64,000 nucleotides of DNA, from positions 103,346 through 167,345 of the forward strand of contig UQGG01000009.1 of NCBI GenBank assembly GCA_900540475.1, read 5' to 3'. The position numbers were made by a program, and so were the translations under genes. Each line of letters begins with the position of its first letter. The stretch's first letter is position 1. Source of the DNA: an uncultured Robinsoniella sp. (GTDB lineage: Bacteria; Bacillota; Clostridia; Lachnospirales; Lachnospiraceae). Shown piece by piece: positions 44,081 through 53,284 of this stretch. The notes under the pieces were generated by a model. That model made no database searches. It saw only the letters and a program-made list of their open reading frames with translations, and had not been told where the DNA came from.

Positions 44081-44995
44081 CTATACGTTTCCCGGTGCTG
44101 TTGCAAATAACGCTTTCATATTTTTATCACCATAATTCACTAATTGGTATGTTGTGTTTTCCGGAAGATACAGCCCCTCTTCCGGCATTAGTACAATGGT
44201 ATCTCTTTCTTGAGGAAGATATACGGTAACTTTATCCTCAATCGCATAAATAAAGCTCTGACCTTTATGACAAATTGGTTCTGTATACCGGCATACGCTT
44301 CCGCCAAAAGGTACAATGAATTCACCTACCTGCATAAAATCATTACTGACTGACAGCTTTACTAAAGCAGGGTGCTTTCTGCCGTGGATGGAAAGGAGTT
44401 TCTTATCTTCCGTAATATGATACAGATATCCGTTTTCCCTTAGCACCTCACCTTCAAAAGGCCAGGTACCAATATCATCTACGGTAGCAATGCGCGTATT
44501 GTGCATCAGCGGGGGATTTTTTGGCATTTGGACGTTATCGGTTCCAAGGAATGTCTTTCTCTTCATCGCCTCCCCATCCGTCGGGAAAAGCTGGTCTTCT
44601 ACAATTTTAGGAGCGATTACCGCCATAATGCGAAGAGAAGTCTCTTCAAAATTATAAGCCACATGTGCGCCTCCTTTTGGAATAAGCAGAGACTCTCCTG
44701 CTTTAACACGAATTGCCTGTCCCAACTCCGGATTATACTGCGTGATAGCTCCTTTCAGAACATAATACATCTCATCTCCCGGATGATAGTCCGGCGGATC
44801 GAAAAATCCTCCCGGCCCAATGTCCATAGTACAAACGGTAATATTTTCGGTACTGATAAACATCTGATTATAATCGCTGAAGTCCAACCCCTCATCCGGA
44901 TAGATGAAATGTCCTATGTTTTCTCTGGTTATATGAATCGGTCTGTTCTTTGGTCCTTCTGTAAATGGTTGATTTGTAAATAATGGTTTTGCCAT
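44081..44995 (-). CDS. Bicupin protein of the uptake operon
   Basis: A 304-residue double cupin. The first cupin (~50-130) has YHPGDEMYYVLKGAITQY and LLIPKGGAHVAYNF, with candidate metal ligands His, Glu and His; the second (~205-295) has GEFIVPFGGSVCRY, KGQSFIYAIEDKVTVYL and LYLPENTTYQLVN and lacks an obvious full ligand set. Cupins of this type act as isomerases, dioxygenases or hydrolases, and I cannot choose between them. Located 26 bp after the binding-protein gene on the same strand, it is likely the enzyme acting on the imported substrate. Confidence 0.75.
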   Translation of the reverse strand: MAKPLFTNQPFTEGPKNRPIHITRENIGHFIYPDEGLDFSDYNQMFISTENITVCTMDIGPGGFFDPPDYHPGDEMYYVLKGAITQYNPELGQAIRVKAGESLLIPKGGAHVAYNFEETSLRIMAVIAPKIVEDQLFPTDGEAMKRKTFLGTDNVQMPKNPPLMHNTRIATVDDIGTWPFEGEVLRENGYLYHITEDKKLLSIHGRKHPALVKLSVSNDFMQVGEFIVPFGGSVCRYTEPICHKGQSFIYAIEDKVTVYLPQERDTIVLMPEEGLYLPENTTYQLVNYGDKNMKALFATAPGNV

Positions 44996-45020
44996 GTCAG
45001 TATCCTCTTTTCTTTTTTAA

Positions 45021-46148
45021 TTAGAATATTTCCTTATATTGGTCAATATTGTCCTTATTCATTTCCAGTGGCGGTCCAAGCACTACTTCTGTTCCACCTG
45101 CACCATCGTCTGTTACTTCAAAATCCCCTAATCGCCCTGCACTGAACTTATCTCCCAGTACTCCTGTAATTTCTTCATCCAGCAGCGCTTTTGTCGTATA
45201 AGCGCTTAAATATCCTAAATCAATGGGATTCCAGATATAAGCAGTATCACAGGTACCGTTTTTTATGTACTCCGCCTGGAGGCTGGGAAGTCCAATCCCG
45301 GTGACATACACCTTCCCTGTCAGCTTTTGATCTTCAACGGCTTTGCATACAGCTGCAATACCTACTGTAGTGGGAGAAATAATTCCTTTCAAATCAGGAT
45401 AGGTCTTTAAAAGTCCCAAAGCCTCATTGTAAGATTTCTGAGATTCATCATCACCATAGACCACATCTACCAGTTGAATATCTTTATACTCTTCTTTTTT
45501 AAGCTCTTCTTTCATTGCTTCAACCCAGGCATTTTGATTTACCATAGTAGCCCCTGCGGACACAATTGCAATCTCCCCTGCATTGCCAATCGTCTTTGCA
45601 ATACCTTTGATTTCACTTGCTCCTATTTCAGATGCAATCGCCTGATTCACATGCACCAGACGCCCGGATGGATTCACAGCCGAATCCCAGGAAATCACTT
45701 TAATACCTGCCTTTTTAGCCTTTTCAAGTGCCGGAACAACGGCATCAAAATCATTCGTTGCTATGGCGATGGCATCCACCTTCTGATTGATAAATCCTTC
45801 AATAATCTGTATTTGTCCTTCTACTGTAGCTTCGGATGGCCCATTTGTAATGAAATCAATCCCAAGCTCTTCTCCCGCCTCTGCGAATCCAATGTCCGTG
45901 GCTTCATAAAAAGGATTTCCTGCAATCTTAATTACAACTCCTACTTTTTTTGCTCCATCCTTAGCTGCTTCCTTTGTTTCATCTGCCCCGCCTTCTTTCT
46001 TTGCAGTCTCCGCATTTGCAGCTTCCTTCGTCTGCTGCGTTCCTGCTGTCTGTTCACCGGATGCCGAATTCCCACATCCTGTAATCATAGTTGCTGCCAT
46101 GGCTATTGCCATGAGTGATGCTGCTACCTTTTTCATTCTTCTCTTCAT
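45021..46148 (-). CDS. Sugar ABC transporter substrate-binding lipoprotein
   Basis: A 375-residue RbsB-like (Peripla_BP_4) protein. The lipoprotein signal ends in the lipobox ITGC (Cys at ~27), followed by a charged linker rich in Ala, Glu and Lys (~30-65) and the two-lobed binding fold (VGVVIKIAGNPFYEATDIGFAEAG, DAIAIATNDFDAVVPAL, KVISWDSAVN). AutoInducer-2/ribose-type proteins share this layout. AAGGAGA precedes the ATG. It delivers a sugar or related compound to the two permeases encoded upstream. Confidence 0.92.
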   Translation of the reverse strand: MKRRMKKVAASLMAIAMAATMITGCGNSASGEQTAGTQQTKEAANAETAKKEGGADETKEAAKDGAKKVGVVIKIAGNPFYEATDIGFAEAGEELGIDFITNGPSEATVEGQIQIIEGFINQKVDAIAIATNDFDAVVPALEKAKKAGIKVISWDSAVNPSGRLVHVNQAIASEIGASEIKGIAKTIGNAGEIAIVSAGATMVNQNAWVEAMKEELKKEEYKDIQLVDVVYGDDESQKSYNEALGLLKTYPDLKGIISPTTVGIAAVCKAVEDQKLTGKVYVTGIGLPSLQAEYIKNGTCDTAYIWNPIDLGYLSAYTTKALLDEEITGVLGDKFSAGRLGDFEVTDDGAGGTEVVLGPPLEMNKDNIDQYKEIF

Positions 46149-46171
46149 AGTACCTTCTCCTTTATAATAAA

Positions 46172-47185
46172 TTATTTTTGCAGCTCAACTTTCATTCTGT
46201 CACGTACCGCCGACATAAGATTTGGAACAACCAAAACAATCAATAACAGAATACCGATTACCATTGGCATAATTTGTCCCGGCACATTTTGAATGTTCAT
46301 TCCATAGCGGAGATATCCCATCAAAAATACTGACAGCACTACTCCTATGACGCTTCCTTTACCACCTGCTGTGCTCACTCCCCCAAGTACGCACATCGCA
46401 ATTACATCCAGTTCATATCCAAGTGCCACATTTGGTCTGGCACTCCCCAGCCGTGCCATCAGAAATATTCCTGCCAAAGCTGACATAAATCCATTGATGG
46501 TATACAACGTCCACTTAATTCTCTTTACATGAATGCCGTTATATTCACTGGCAATTTGATTCGTACCGATTGCAAAGATCCGCTTTCCCGTAATCGTATG
46601 ATGCATAACCACATAAAACCCTGCTGCGATCACTAAAAAAACAGTCAAATTAATTGGAATCGATAAATTTTCCGTGAGATAACCCCACCCCAGATTGCTG
46701 AACCAGGAAGGAAAACCGCCGCAAGAAGTATCTCCAAGGATAATATAGGCAATTCCCCGATAAATTGTCATAGTTGCAAGCGTTACTATCATAGGGGCCA
46801 GCTCTTTGAAATAAGTAACGATAAATCCATTAAAACCGCCGCAGATAATTCCAACCAGCATGGCGATCACAAGTGCACCCGTAAATGGAACACCCTGATT
46901 ATATAAAGAGGCCATGATTACTGAACTCAAACATGCGATAGATCCTACGGAAATGTCTATTTCTCCAATCACTAATATTAACATCATAGAAAGTACAATA
47001 ATGCCCTTATCTATAAAAACCATTGAGTTTTCCACTAATCCCCCGAAGCTTACGATCTCAGGCGCCATGACTTTTAATCCCAGACAAACCACAAGCAAAA
47101 TCAAGGCCAGCAGTGTTTCCCATTTAAAAAACCTGTTTTTTAATGATTTATTCTTTTGAATACTTAATTCTCTGACTTGTTTCAT
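46172..47185 (-). CDS. Sugar ABC transporter permease (RbsC type) 1
   Basis: A 337-residue permease with about ten helices. The family motifs are GEIDISVGSIACLSSVIMA (~77) and VIAMCVLGGVSTAGGKGSVIGVVLSVFLMGYLRYGMNIQ-type C-terminal region, whose GG-x-S-x-x-GG-x-G-x motif contacts the ATPase. The ribosome site is GGTGGGA. It would pair with the second permease to form a heterodimeric channel. Confidence 0.92.
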   Translation of the reverse strand: MKQVRELSIQKNKSLKNRFFKWETLLALILLVVCLGLKVMAPEIVSFGGLVENSMVFIDKGIIVLSMMLILVIGEIDISVGSIACLSSVIMASLYNQGVPFTGALVIAMLVGIICGGFNGFIVTYFKELAPMIVTLATMTIYRGIAYIILGDTSCGGFPSWFSNLGWGYLTENLSIPINLTVFLVIAAGFYVVMHHTITGKRIFAIGTNQIASEYNGIHVKRIKWTLYTINGFMSALAGIFLMARLGSARPNVALGYELDVIAMCVLGGVSTAGGKGSVIGVVLSVFLMGYLRYGMNIQNVPGQIMPMVIGILLLIVLVVPNLMSAVRDRMKVELQK

Positions 47186-47220
47186 ATCATTTTCCCACCG
47201 TTTCCTCTCATTCTCAGTTA

Positions 47221-48207
47221 TCAGATTTCTCTTTGCCTAAGAGCTTTCTGTCTTGCCCATCGCATCATAAAAGTATTTGCGACAATGGCAATTAAGATAA
47301 TGCAGCCCTCAATAGTATCTTTTACAAAGGAAGAAACTTGTATCATCGGTAGTGCTGTATTAATAATACCAATCAGCAGCGCTCCCAAAAGTACGCCTGA
47401 AATTTTCCCTGTTCCACCTGTTACCGATACACCTCCAAGTACACATGCGGCAATAACGGACATTTCAAAACCACTGCCTGTTTCGAAGGATGCAAATGCA
47501 TATCGGGATGTCCACAGCATACCTGCCAGCCCTCCCACAGTTCCCAAAAGAGCATAGACCAGAAATATAATATTATCCACTTTTATACCGCTTACTTTTG
47601 CCGCACTGTCATTCGATCCCACTGCATATATTTTTCTTCCCACTTTATTGTAATTAATAAAAAAGCCGAAAACGATATAAATAATTACTGCGGAAAGGAT
47701 TAAAACCGAGATTCCACAAAAAGTGCTGCTGGAAAAATTAATAAATGCAGATGTCAGTTCATATGTATTAACCCATTTACCGCCACTCACAAAATAAATA
47801 AGTGCTCTGCAGATATTCATCATTCCAAGAGTAGCCATGATTGGCAACACTTTGCATTTAGCAACCAGAATTCCATTTATAGTACCTACACAAAGACCGA
47901 CTCCAATTCCAATAAGAATAATAATCACAATTGGTAATTGCGGATAATCTCTTACGGTGAGTGCACACACCATGCCGCTAAGGCCCAGAGTAGCTCCAAT
48001 TGACAAATCAATTCCACCGGTCACAATTACCAAAAGCATGCCAATCGCACAAATCAGTAAGATCGCCGTATCATTAAAAATATCCAATAAGTTTTTTATC
48101 GTTAAGAATTCAGGATTTCTGATACCAATCAAAACACTAAGAAATATAATAAATCCCAGCAAACTCAATTCCCGTCCAAAAATACTTTTCTTTTTCAATC
48201 TCTTCAC
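47221..48207 (-). CDS. Sugar ABC transporter permease (RbsC type) 2
   Basis: A 328-residue permease with the same GGIDLSIGATLGLSGM (~66) and CVLGGVSVTGGTGKISGVLLG (~255) motifs but clearly diverged from permease 1. The start is GTG at 48205-48207, forming a GTGA overlap with the ATPase stop; a TTG three codons later has better spacing from AAGGAGG. Either way, expression is coupled to the ATPase reading frame, which carries a premature stop. Confidence 0.9.
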   Translation of the reverse strand: MKRLKKKSIFGRELSLLGFIIFLSVLIGIRNPEFLTIKNLLDIFNDTAILLICAIGMLLVIVTGGIDLSIGATLGLSGMVCALTVRDYPQLPIVIIILIGIGVGLCVGTINGILVAKCKVLPIMATLGMMNICRALIYFVSGGKWVNTYELTSAFINFSSSTFCGISVLILSAVIIYIVFGFFINYNKVGRKIYAVGSNDSAAKVSGIKVDNIIFLVYALLGTVGGLAGMLWTSRYAFASFETGSGFEMSVIAACVLGGVSVTGGTGKISGVLLGALLIGIINTALPMIQVSSFVKDTIEGCIILIAIVANTFMMRWARQKALRQREI

Positions 48208-49715
48208 CCCTCCTTCTTACTTTGTCTGACCGGCAGTGATTTCTTAAGTATTAATTCCTGTGTAGCCTCTTCCCGCAGCATACTACCTGATATTCTGCCT
48301 GAGCGCATTACTATAATCCGGTCACACATTCCCAAAACTTCCGGCATCTCTGACGAAATCATCAATATTCCATATCCCTGTTGTGCCAGCTGTCCCATAA
48401 TCTCATACATAGATGCTTTAGATCCCACATCTACACCTTTCGTAGGTTCATCCAGAATAATGATTTTTGCATTTCCTTCCAGTACCTTTCCAACGACAAC
48501 CTTTTGCTGGTTCCCCCCTGACAGCGATTCTGCAGAATCAAATACGCTGACTGCCTTCACCTCTAATTTTTCTGCTGTTGCTTTTGCCCCCTGCAGAAGC
48601 TTTTTATAATTAAGAATCCCCCGTCTTGAATATTTTCCTATGGACGCCAGGGTAATATTATCTGCGATACTCCATGGCAGTAAAAGCCCTTGCAATTGTC
48701 TGTCCTCAGGTACATACCCTATTCCGTTTCTTAAACCCTACTGCGTATTTTTATGATTAGTCTTTTTACCATCAATATAGATTTCGCCCTCGTCCGATCT
48801 CTCCACCCCATATATGCATTGAACCATTTCCGTTCTTCCTGCACCTACAAGTCCTGTTAACCCCAATATTTCCCCTTCATGAAGCTTAAATGAAATATCT
48901 TTAAAAAAACCAATACGTCCCAGCTTTTCTACTCTCAAAAGTTCTTTGCCTATTTTAACCTCTTTTTTGGGAAACAACTGATCAATCTCTCTTCCAACCA
49001 TATGTTTCATCAAAACCTCATTTGAAATTTCCCCTTTGTCCCATGTTCCGATATATTTGCTGTCTCTAAACACCGTAATCCTATTTGCCAGTCTCTCAAT
49101 ATCCTCAAAACGATGGGAAATAAAAATAATAGATACATCATGATTTCTTAAATTTTCTGTAATCTTATACAATTCCTCACTTTCGCCTTCTGACAGAGCA
49201 GCCGTTGGCTCATCCATTATCAAGATCCTGGCATCGTAAGATAAAGCCTTTGCAATTTCTACCATTTGCTGTTTTGCAACTGACAAATTCCCCATCTGTG
49301 CCTCAGGATCAATATCACTTCCAAGACGCTCTAAAAGTTCTTTTGCTTTTTTGATGTTCTTTTTCCAGTCGATACACCCTAAATACCCCTTCATATACTC
49401 ATGTCCCATAAAAATATTTTCAGCTACCGTTAAATGTTGATATGCCGTCGCATGCTGGTAAATCGCTGCAATTCCCAGATTCCTGGCAATATTGGGATTC
49501 TGGATTTTCTCAAGCTTCCCATAAACGAAAATTTCACCTGTTTCGGGCTGATGCACACCGGTAATGACTTTAATCAACGTAGATTTCCCTGCACCATTCT
49601 CACCAAGCAATGCATGTATCTCTCCTTTTCTAAGTTCGAAGTGAACATTATCCAATGCTTTCGTACCCGGAAAAATTTTTGAGATATTCTTAAGTTCAAG
49701 AACCTTTTGAGACAT
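48204..49715 (-). pseudogene. Sugar ABC transporter ATPase (RbsA/MglA type) interrupted by one in-frame TAG
   Basis: Two-domain ATPase of 503 codons, normal for RbsA. The start is the ATG at 49713-49715 with GGAGG seven bases upstream. Domain 1 has Walker A GENGAGKSTLIKV, a signature region (LSVAKQQMVEIAKAL) and Walker B ILIMDEPT; domain 2 has GLVGAGRTEM, then signature SGGNQQKVVVGK and IIILDEPTKGVD. A TAG at 48738-48740 follows KKTNHKNTQ, and the same frame continues at once with GLRNGIGYVPED, so a single substitution explains the break. The stop falls inside domain 2, between its P-loop and signature. A GAGG then TTG at 48693-48695 could allow weak restart. The transporter is probably inactive unless TAG is read through. 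Confidence 0.85.
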
Positions 49716-49739
49716 TTTTTTACCTCCGTTTCGTTTTTG

Positions 49740-49754
49740 TTTAGTTTTACTAAA
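49740..49754. promoter_or_regulatory. Candidate ROK-type operator in the ABC operon leader
   Basis: Perfect dyad TTTAGT-TTT-ACTAAA between the promoter and the ATPase start. TTAGT/ACTAA arms are typical of XylR/NagC-like ROK operators, and further TTTAG or ACTAAA half-sites occur upstream of the -35 box. Repression by the ROK protein encoded in the cluster is inferred. Confidence 0.5.
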
Positions 49755-49807
49755 TTTTCTTAAGTTATTGTATTGTTTTCCGTCCTTTTTCTTTAGTTCT
49801 TGTCTGT

Positions 49808-49836
49808 ATAATACTATATCCACTTAATAATGTCAA
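49808..49836 (-). promoter_or_regulatory. Promoter of the ABC transporter operon
   Basis: TTGACA (complement of 49831-49836), 17 bp, TATTAT (complement of 49808-49813). It should drive the ATPase, both permeases, the binding protein and the bicupin, and perhaps the regulators. Confidence 0.85.
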
Positions 49837-49918
49837 TATTATTTTTTAGTTTTTATAAATTTTATTTAGATTTACTAATTTTTATTAATTTATTAATTGA
49901 GTTAGAAATTAATTAGAG

Positions 49919-49948
49919 CAAAAAAAAGGAACCCCAAAGGGGCTCCTT
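49919..49948 (-). terminator. Terminator of the dehydrogenase gene
   Basis: On the minus strand, AAGGAGCCCC, TTT loop, GGGGTTCCTT (49926-49948), followed by a run of eight or more T. It separates the dehydrogenase transcript from the ABC operon. Confidence 0.93.
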
Positions 49949-50018
49949 GCGATCTTAAATACAGCAATACTCTAAATTAACATTTGATTGAAACAATCGA
50001 CACAATATAACTGAATGA

Positions 50019-50783
50019 TTATTGTGCAACATATCCTCCATCCACAATCACATCCGACCCTGTTGTGTATCCGGCCGCATCACATGCCAGATATAATATT
50101 GCAGGAATCAACTCTTCCGGTTTGCCCATACGGTGATAAGGCATCAGCGGCATCCAGGCATTTTTTAATTCCTGAGGTGTATCAGCAGACATAGGCGTAC
50201 CAATATAACCCGGGCTTAAACTGTTAACCCGAATTCCATGCTCTGCCCATTCAATAGCAAGAGACCTGGTCATGTGCATTACTCCGGCTTTAGAGGCATT
50301 ATAAGATGCCTGCCACTGCGGGATATTAACAATTGTGCCAGACATAGATGCCATATTTATAATACTACCCTTGGTTCCGGACTCTATCATCCTTCTGCCT
50401 GCGGCTCTTGCCACAATATATTCTCCTGTCAGATTGACATCAATAACCTGTCTCCACTCTTCTATCGTAGCCTCTAAAGTATCCTTATGTATACAGATTC
50501 CCGCATTATTAAACACAATGTCAATATGTCCGGAACGTTCCATGATGAGATCCATCGCCTTCTCTACCGCCTGCTCATCTGTCACGTTAGCCGTAATACT
50601 ATACGCTTTACCCCCTACCCCTTCAATCATTCTCACCGTTTCTTGGGAATCCGTCTTTCCCATAATAACTACCTCGGCTCCCGCCCTTGCCAATGCAATG
50701 GCAATTACCTGTCCGATTCCTACTCTTCCCCCTGTAACCAGAGCTGTTTTCCCCGCTAACCCAAAAATACTTTCCAGATACAT
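50019..50783 (-). CDS. Short-chain dehydrogenase/reductase (sugar-acid or polyol type)
   Basis: Classical SDR of 254 aa from the ATG at 50781-50783, with AAGGAGA upstream (an in-frame ATG 24 bp earlier lacks it). Motifs are TGGRVGIGQVIA (cofactor glycines), NNAGI, the catalytic Ser region INMASMSG, YNASK (Tyr and Lys) and the C-terminal YTTGSDVIVDGGY. The closest named relatives by pattern are gluconate 5-dehydrogenase and 2-deoxy-D-gluconate 3-dehydrogenase. With the uptake operon downstream it likely oxidises or reduces the imported compound. It has its own promoter and candidate operator. Confidence 0.88.
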   Translation of the reverse strand: MYLESIFGLAGKTALVTGGRVGIGQVIAIALARAGAEVVIMGKTDSQETVRMIEGVGGKAYSITANVTDEQAVEKAMDLIMERSGHIDIVFNNAGICIHKDTLEATIEEWRQVIDVNLTGEYIVARAAGRRMIESGTKGSIINMASMSGTIVNIPQWQASYNASKAGVMHMTRSLAIEWAEHGIRVNSLSPGYIGTPMSADTPQELKNAWMPLMPYHRMGKPEELIPAILYLACDAAGYTTGSDVIVDGGYVAQ

Positions 50784-50847
50784 TATAAATTCTCCTTTCC
50801 ACCTCACAAATAATGCTTCATTTCTTTTATATTTTTCTTTTTCTTTT

Positions 50848-50861
50848 ATAAAAGCTTTTAT
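50848..50861. promoter_or_regulatory. Candidate LacI-type operator at the dehydrogenase promoter
   Basis: Perfect 14-bp palindrome ATAAAAGCTTTTAT just downstream of the start point. It resembles the dyad upstream of the ROK gene (42835-42851). Confidence 0.5.
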
Positions 50862-50873
50862 CTAAGTATTTGT

Positions 50874-50902
50874 ATTATACTACGATATTTTTTAACTGTC
50901 AA
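50874..50902 (-). promoter_or_regulatory. Promoter of the dehydrogenase gene
   Basis: Consensus TTGACA (complement of 50897-50902), 17 bp, consensus TATAAT (complement of 50874-50879). A repressor is to be expected on so strong a promoter. Confidence 0.9.
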
Positions 50903-50971
50903 TCCACTATTATGTACAAATTGAAGCTACAGTATCTCCGGTTTATATCCTGTATTCTATATCATTTACAC

Positions 50972-51011
50972 AAAAACAGGGTGACACAGCCTACACCTCC
51001 TGTATCACCCT
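50972..51011 (-). terminator. Terminator after the phosphotransferase gene
   Basis: On the minus strand the arms AGGGTGA-T-ACAG and CTGT-G-TCACCCT pair, followed by GTTTTTG. It ends leftward transcription from the TetR operon. Confidence 0.8.
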
Positions 51012-51047
51012 AATCATCTATGTATCTAATGCACCTGAGCCTTCTTC

Positions 51048-51836
51048 TCAAAAAAGCTCGTCTAATAAAATATAATATCGTATCCGATCCCAATCCGGTT
51101 CTATCCCTAACTTGTTAAAAAGAATATCTTCATTAAAATCTTCGTATATTTTCCCTCCGTACCTGCCTTCAAAATTATGCTTCAGACTTCGGCAGCAAAG
51201 AGCAATATCCTGGTATTTATCAGCGATTCCGCTTCTCCCCAGATCTATAAAACCACTTACTTTATTCTGATTGATAAAAATATTAGGAAGACAATAATCA
51301 CCATGGGAGAACACAAGATTTTCCGTTGGCTTATTATCTATTAACCACGAGAGTAAATCAGCTGGGGAAGCAAATCCATTAGCCCCATAGGTTCCCGGCT
51401 CTACTCCTTCCATTTCACAGAGATTGTTTGCAACGAGAATTTCCGCCAGCCGCAGTTTATTATCTATCCCATTATGATAAGGACATGCAGAAATATCCAC
51501 ATTCCACAGCATTCGCAGCCCTTCTGCCAACAACTCCGTTAACAGAACGGCATCCTCCAGAAAATCCGTGGAGCAGGACATTTCACCAACCACCCGTTCC
51601 ATAAGCAGATAATTTGTCCCGCCGCTCTTTTCGGTGCAGAGCAGTTTCGGCACCGGAAGTCTGCCGGAGAGCCAGGACAGCATTTGATGTTCATTATCTG
51701 ATTCTTCGCACTGCTTTTCTATTTTAAGAACCATATCATCAAAACAGATCACCTGGGAATTGGACATCCCGGTTTTGTCTATGGTAAATGGACGGGAACC
51801 GATTATATTTTTTATTTTTCTAGGAATATCCATCAT
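51048..51836 (-). CDS. APH(3')-like aminoglycoside phosphotransferase family protein
   Basis: A ~262-residue kinase with the APH layout: VLKIEKQ (ATP Lys), SHGDYCLPNIF (~190, catalytic loop with Asp and Asn), GFIDLGRSGIADKYQDIALC (~207, metal Asp) and a C-terminal YYILLDELF that matches the end of APH(3')-III-type enzymes as I remember them. Length also fits. It may phosphorylate kanamycin-like drugs, but overall similarity to known resistance enzymes appears moderate and its substrate is untested. GAGG lies before the ATG at 51834-51836. It follows the TetR and flavoprotein genes on the same strand. Confidence 0.82.
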   Translation of the reverse strand: MMDIPRKIKNIIGSRPFTIDKTGMSNSQVICFDDMVLKIEKQCEESDNEHQMLSWLSGRLPVPKLLCTEKSGGTNYLLMERVVGEMSCSTDFLEDAVLLTELLAEGLRMLWNVDISACPYHNGIDNKLRLAEILVANNLCEMEGVEPGTYGANGFASPADLLSWLIDNKPTENLVFSHGDYCLPNIFINQNKVSGFIDLGRSGIADKYQDIALCCRSLKHNFEGRYGGKIYEDFNEDILFNKLGIEPDWDRIRYYILLDELF

Positions 51837-51909
51837 GATCACCTCATTTATTTCATGTTCAACTTCAACTCGTTATTCAAATCTGTTTCTTTTACATCCC
51901 TGTTTTCTC

Positions 51910-52629
51910 TCACACCCCTGTTCTCTTCCACGGCCTTGTCTTCCCTGTCCAGCCTTGATTTACCCACCAGTCCCGATCCACCGGATTCCAGGCTGCACCG
52001 GGGCTGGACTGCATTTTCCGAAAAACATAAAAGAACAGTTTTCCCCTGAGACTGGCTCTGGGTCGTTCTGCCCGCTGCCGCACTCTGGCGGCTACCCGTA
52101 CAGCTTTGCGCTCTAACATTTCCCGCTTCTTTGCTTTCATATCCGATATTCCCATGGCATTGCTGACAAATGGGAAGCAGTATACCCTGGATACACTCAT
52201 CCATTTGAGCTGTCTGGCAAGAGAACGGGCGGTATGTCCGGCGGGCGCTCCCGCTGAAGAGCAGAATACCACACCAACCTTTTTAAACATTCCACCGTAT
52301 GGCCTGTGCGTCACCCAGCGATACGCCATATGATCCAGGAAATTTTTCATGGATCCGCTCATCTCCATAACATAATTAGGGCTGTCCAGAAAAATAATAT
52401 CCGCCCACTCCATCGCTTTGGCTATAGGCTGTACATTTTTGGCGGAAGGGCAATGCTCTTCTCCCTTTATAAAGCAACTGTTGCAGCCACAGCAAAAATC
52501 CGGACCATCTTTTGGCAGAAAATATTCCCTGATTTCATCCTGATCATCTGCCAGGCGTTTCAGCACTTCTCTGGTCATGGTGTAGGTCACCCCTTTGTGT
52601 GACTGTCCATGTATCACCGTAATTTTCAT
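51910..52629 (-). CDS. NAD(P)H-dependent FMN reductase / flavodoxin-fold protein
   Basis: A 239-residue protein. Residues ~1-180 have the flavodoxin-like fold: MKITVIHGQSHKGVTYTM (FMN phosphate loop), a CCGCNSCF cysteine cluster (~47-54) with CP later, and DIIFLDSPNYVMEMSGSMKNFLDHMAYRW, as in the iron-sulfur flavoprotein/NADPH-dependent FMN reductase group. The last ~60 residues are unusually Arg-rich and end with WNPVDRDWW. Its ATG overlaps the TetR stop (ATGA at 52626-52629). It probably reduces a quinone, nitro compound or other toxic electrophile sensed by TetR. Confidence 0.82.
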   Translation of the reverse strand: MKITVIHGQSHKGVTYTMTREVLKRLADDQDEIREYFLPKDGPDFCCGCNSCFIKGEEHCPSAKNVQPIAKAMEWADIIFLDSPNYVMEMSGSMKNFLDHMAYRWVTHRPYGGMFKKVGVVFCSSAGAPAGHTARSLARQLKWMSVSRVYCFPFVSNAMGISDMKAKKREMLERKAVRVAARVRQRAERPRASLRGKLFFYVFRKMQSSPGAAWNPVDRDWWVNQGWTGKTRPWKRTGV

Positions 52630-53264
52630 CCTCTCATTCCTCCAGTCTTCCCGTAAAGCCTGCTAAACTGCCGGATATGCTGTTCCAACATTTCCAATGA
52701 CTCCGCTTCGCGGTTTGGCTGGCAGTCGCACATGGTCAGCAGCAAATAAATCGGGGCATAAAAATGAAGTGCCATGGTCTTCACATTTTCCTGTTTAAAA
52801 ATGCCCGCACCGGATAGAAATCCAAACAGCATTCTCTGATATGACAATGGATCATCCGCGTATTGTCTTGCGTAAAGATCTGCCAGTTCCTTACTGTGAT
52901 ACTGCTCAATGGTCAGCAGTTTACGGAATTTGCACACATATTCGTCATGAAGAAAGTATAAAAATAAATCTTTCCCCATTTGAATTAACTGTTCCTCCGA
53001 AATGCCGGTATATATATCTATATCCTTTTTTGCTTCAACACCATTGATCTGCATGGAAGCGGTCTGCTGTCTGTACCTAACCGCCATTTCATCCATAATC
53101 GCGTCAAAGATATCCTGCTTACTTTTATAATGTTTATATAATGAGGGGGCTTTAATCCCTACCTCTTTTGCAATCTGCCCTACGCTCACCGCCTCAAAGC
53201 CTTTTTCTGAAAACAGCGTTAAGGCTTTCTCCAGGATTCTTCTCTTTGTAGAAACCGTTTCCAT
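52626..53264 (-). CDS. TetR family transcriptional regulator
   Basis: About 212 residues. The N-terminal helix-turn-helix is clear (KRRILEKALTLFSEKGFEAVSVGQIAKEVGIKAPSLYKHYKSKQDIFDAI region, motifs FSEKGFEAVSV and APSLYKHYKSK). The C-terminal ligand domain is helical and diverged. The ATG at 53262-53264 has AAGGGG eight bases upstream; two earlier ATGs are less well spaced. Two palindromes cover its own promoter, so it is autoregulated and also controls the flavoprotein and phosphotransferase genes downstream. Confidence 0.9.
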   Translation of the reverse strand: METVSTKRRILEKALTLFSEKGFEAVSVGQIAKEVGIKAPSLYKHYKSKQDIFDAIMDEMAVRYRQQTASMQINGVEAKKDIDIYTGISEEQLIQMGKDLFLYFLHDEYVCKFRKLLTIEQYHSKELADLYARQYADDPLSYQRMLFGFLSGAGIFKQENVKTMALHFYAPIYLLLTMCDCQPNREAESLEMLEQHIRQFSRLYGKTGGMRG

Positions 53265-53284
53265 CAACATATCCCCTTTCATTG

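Noticed and set aside
48738..48740. Pyrrolysine codon as the main explanation
   Set aside because: RbsA-type ATPases are not known to use it and no pyl genes are in the window. A point mutation is simpler, so it is kept only as a check.
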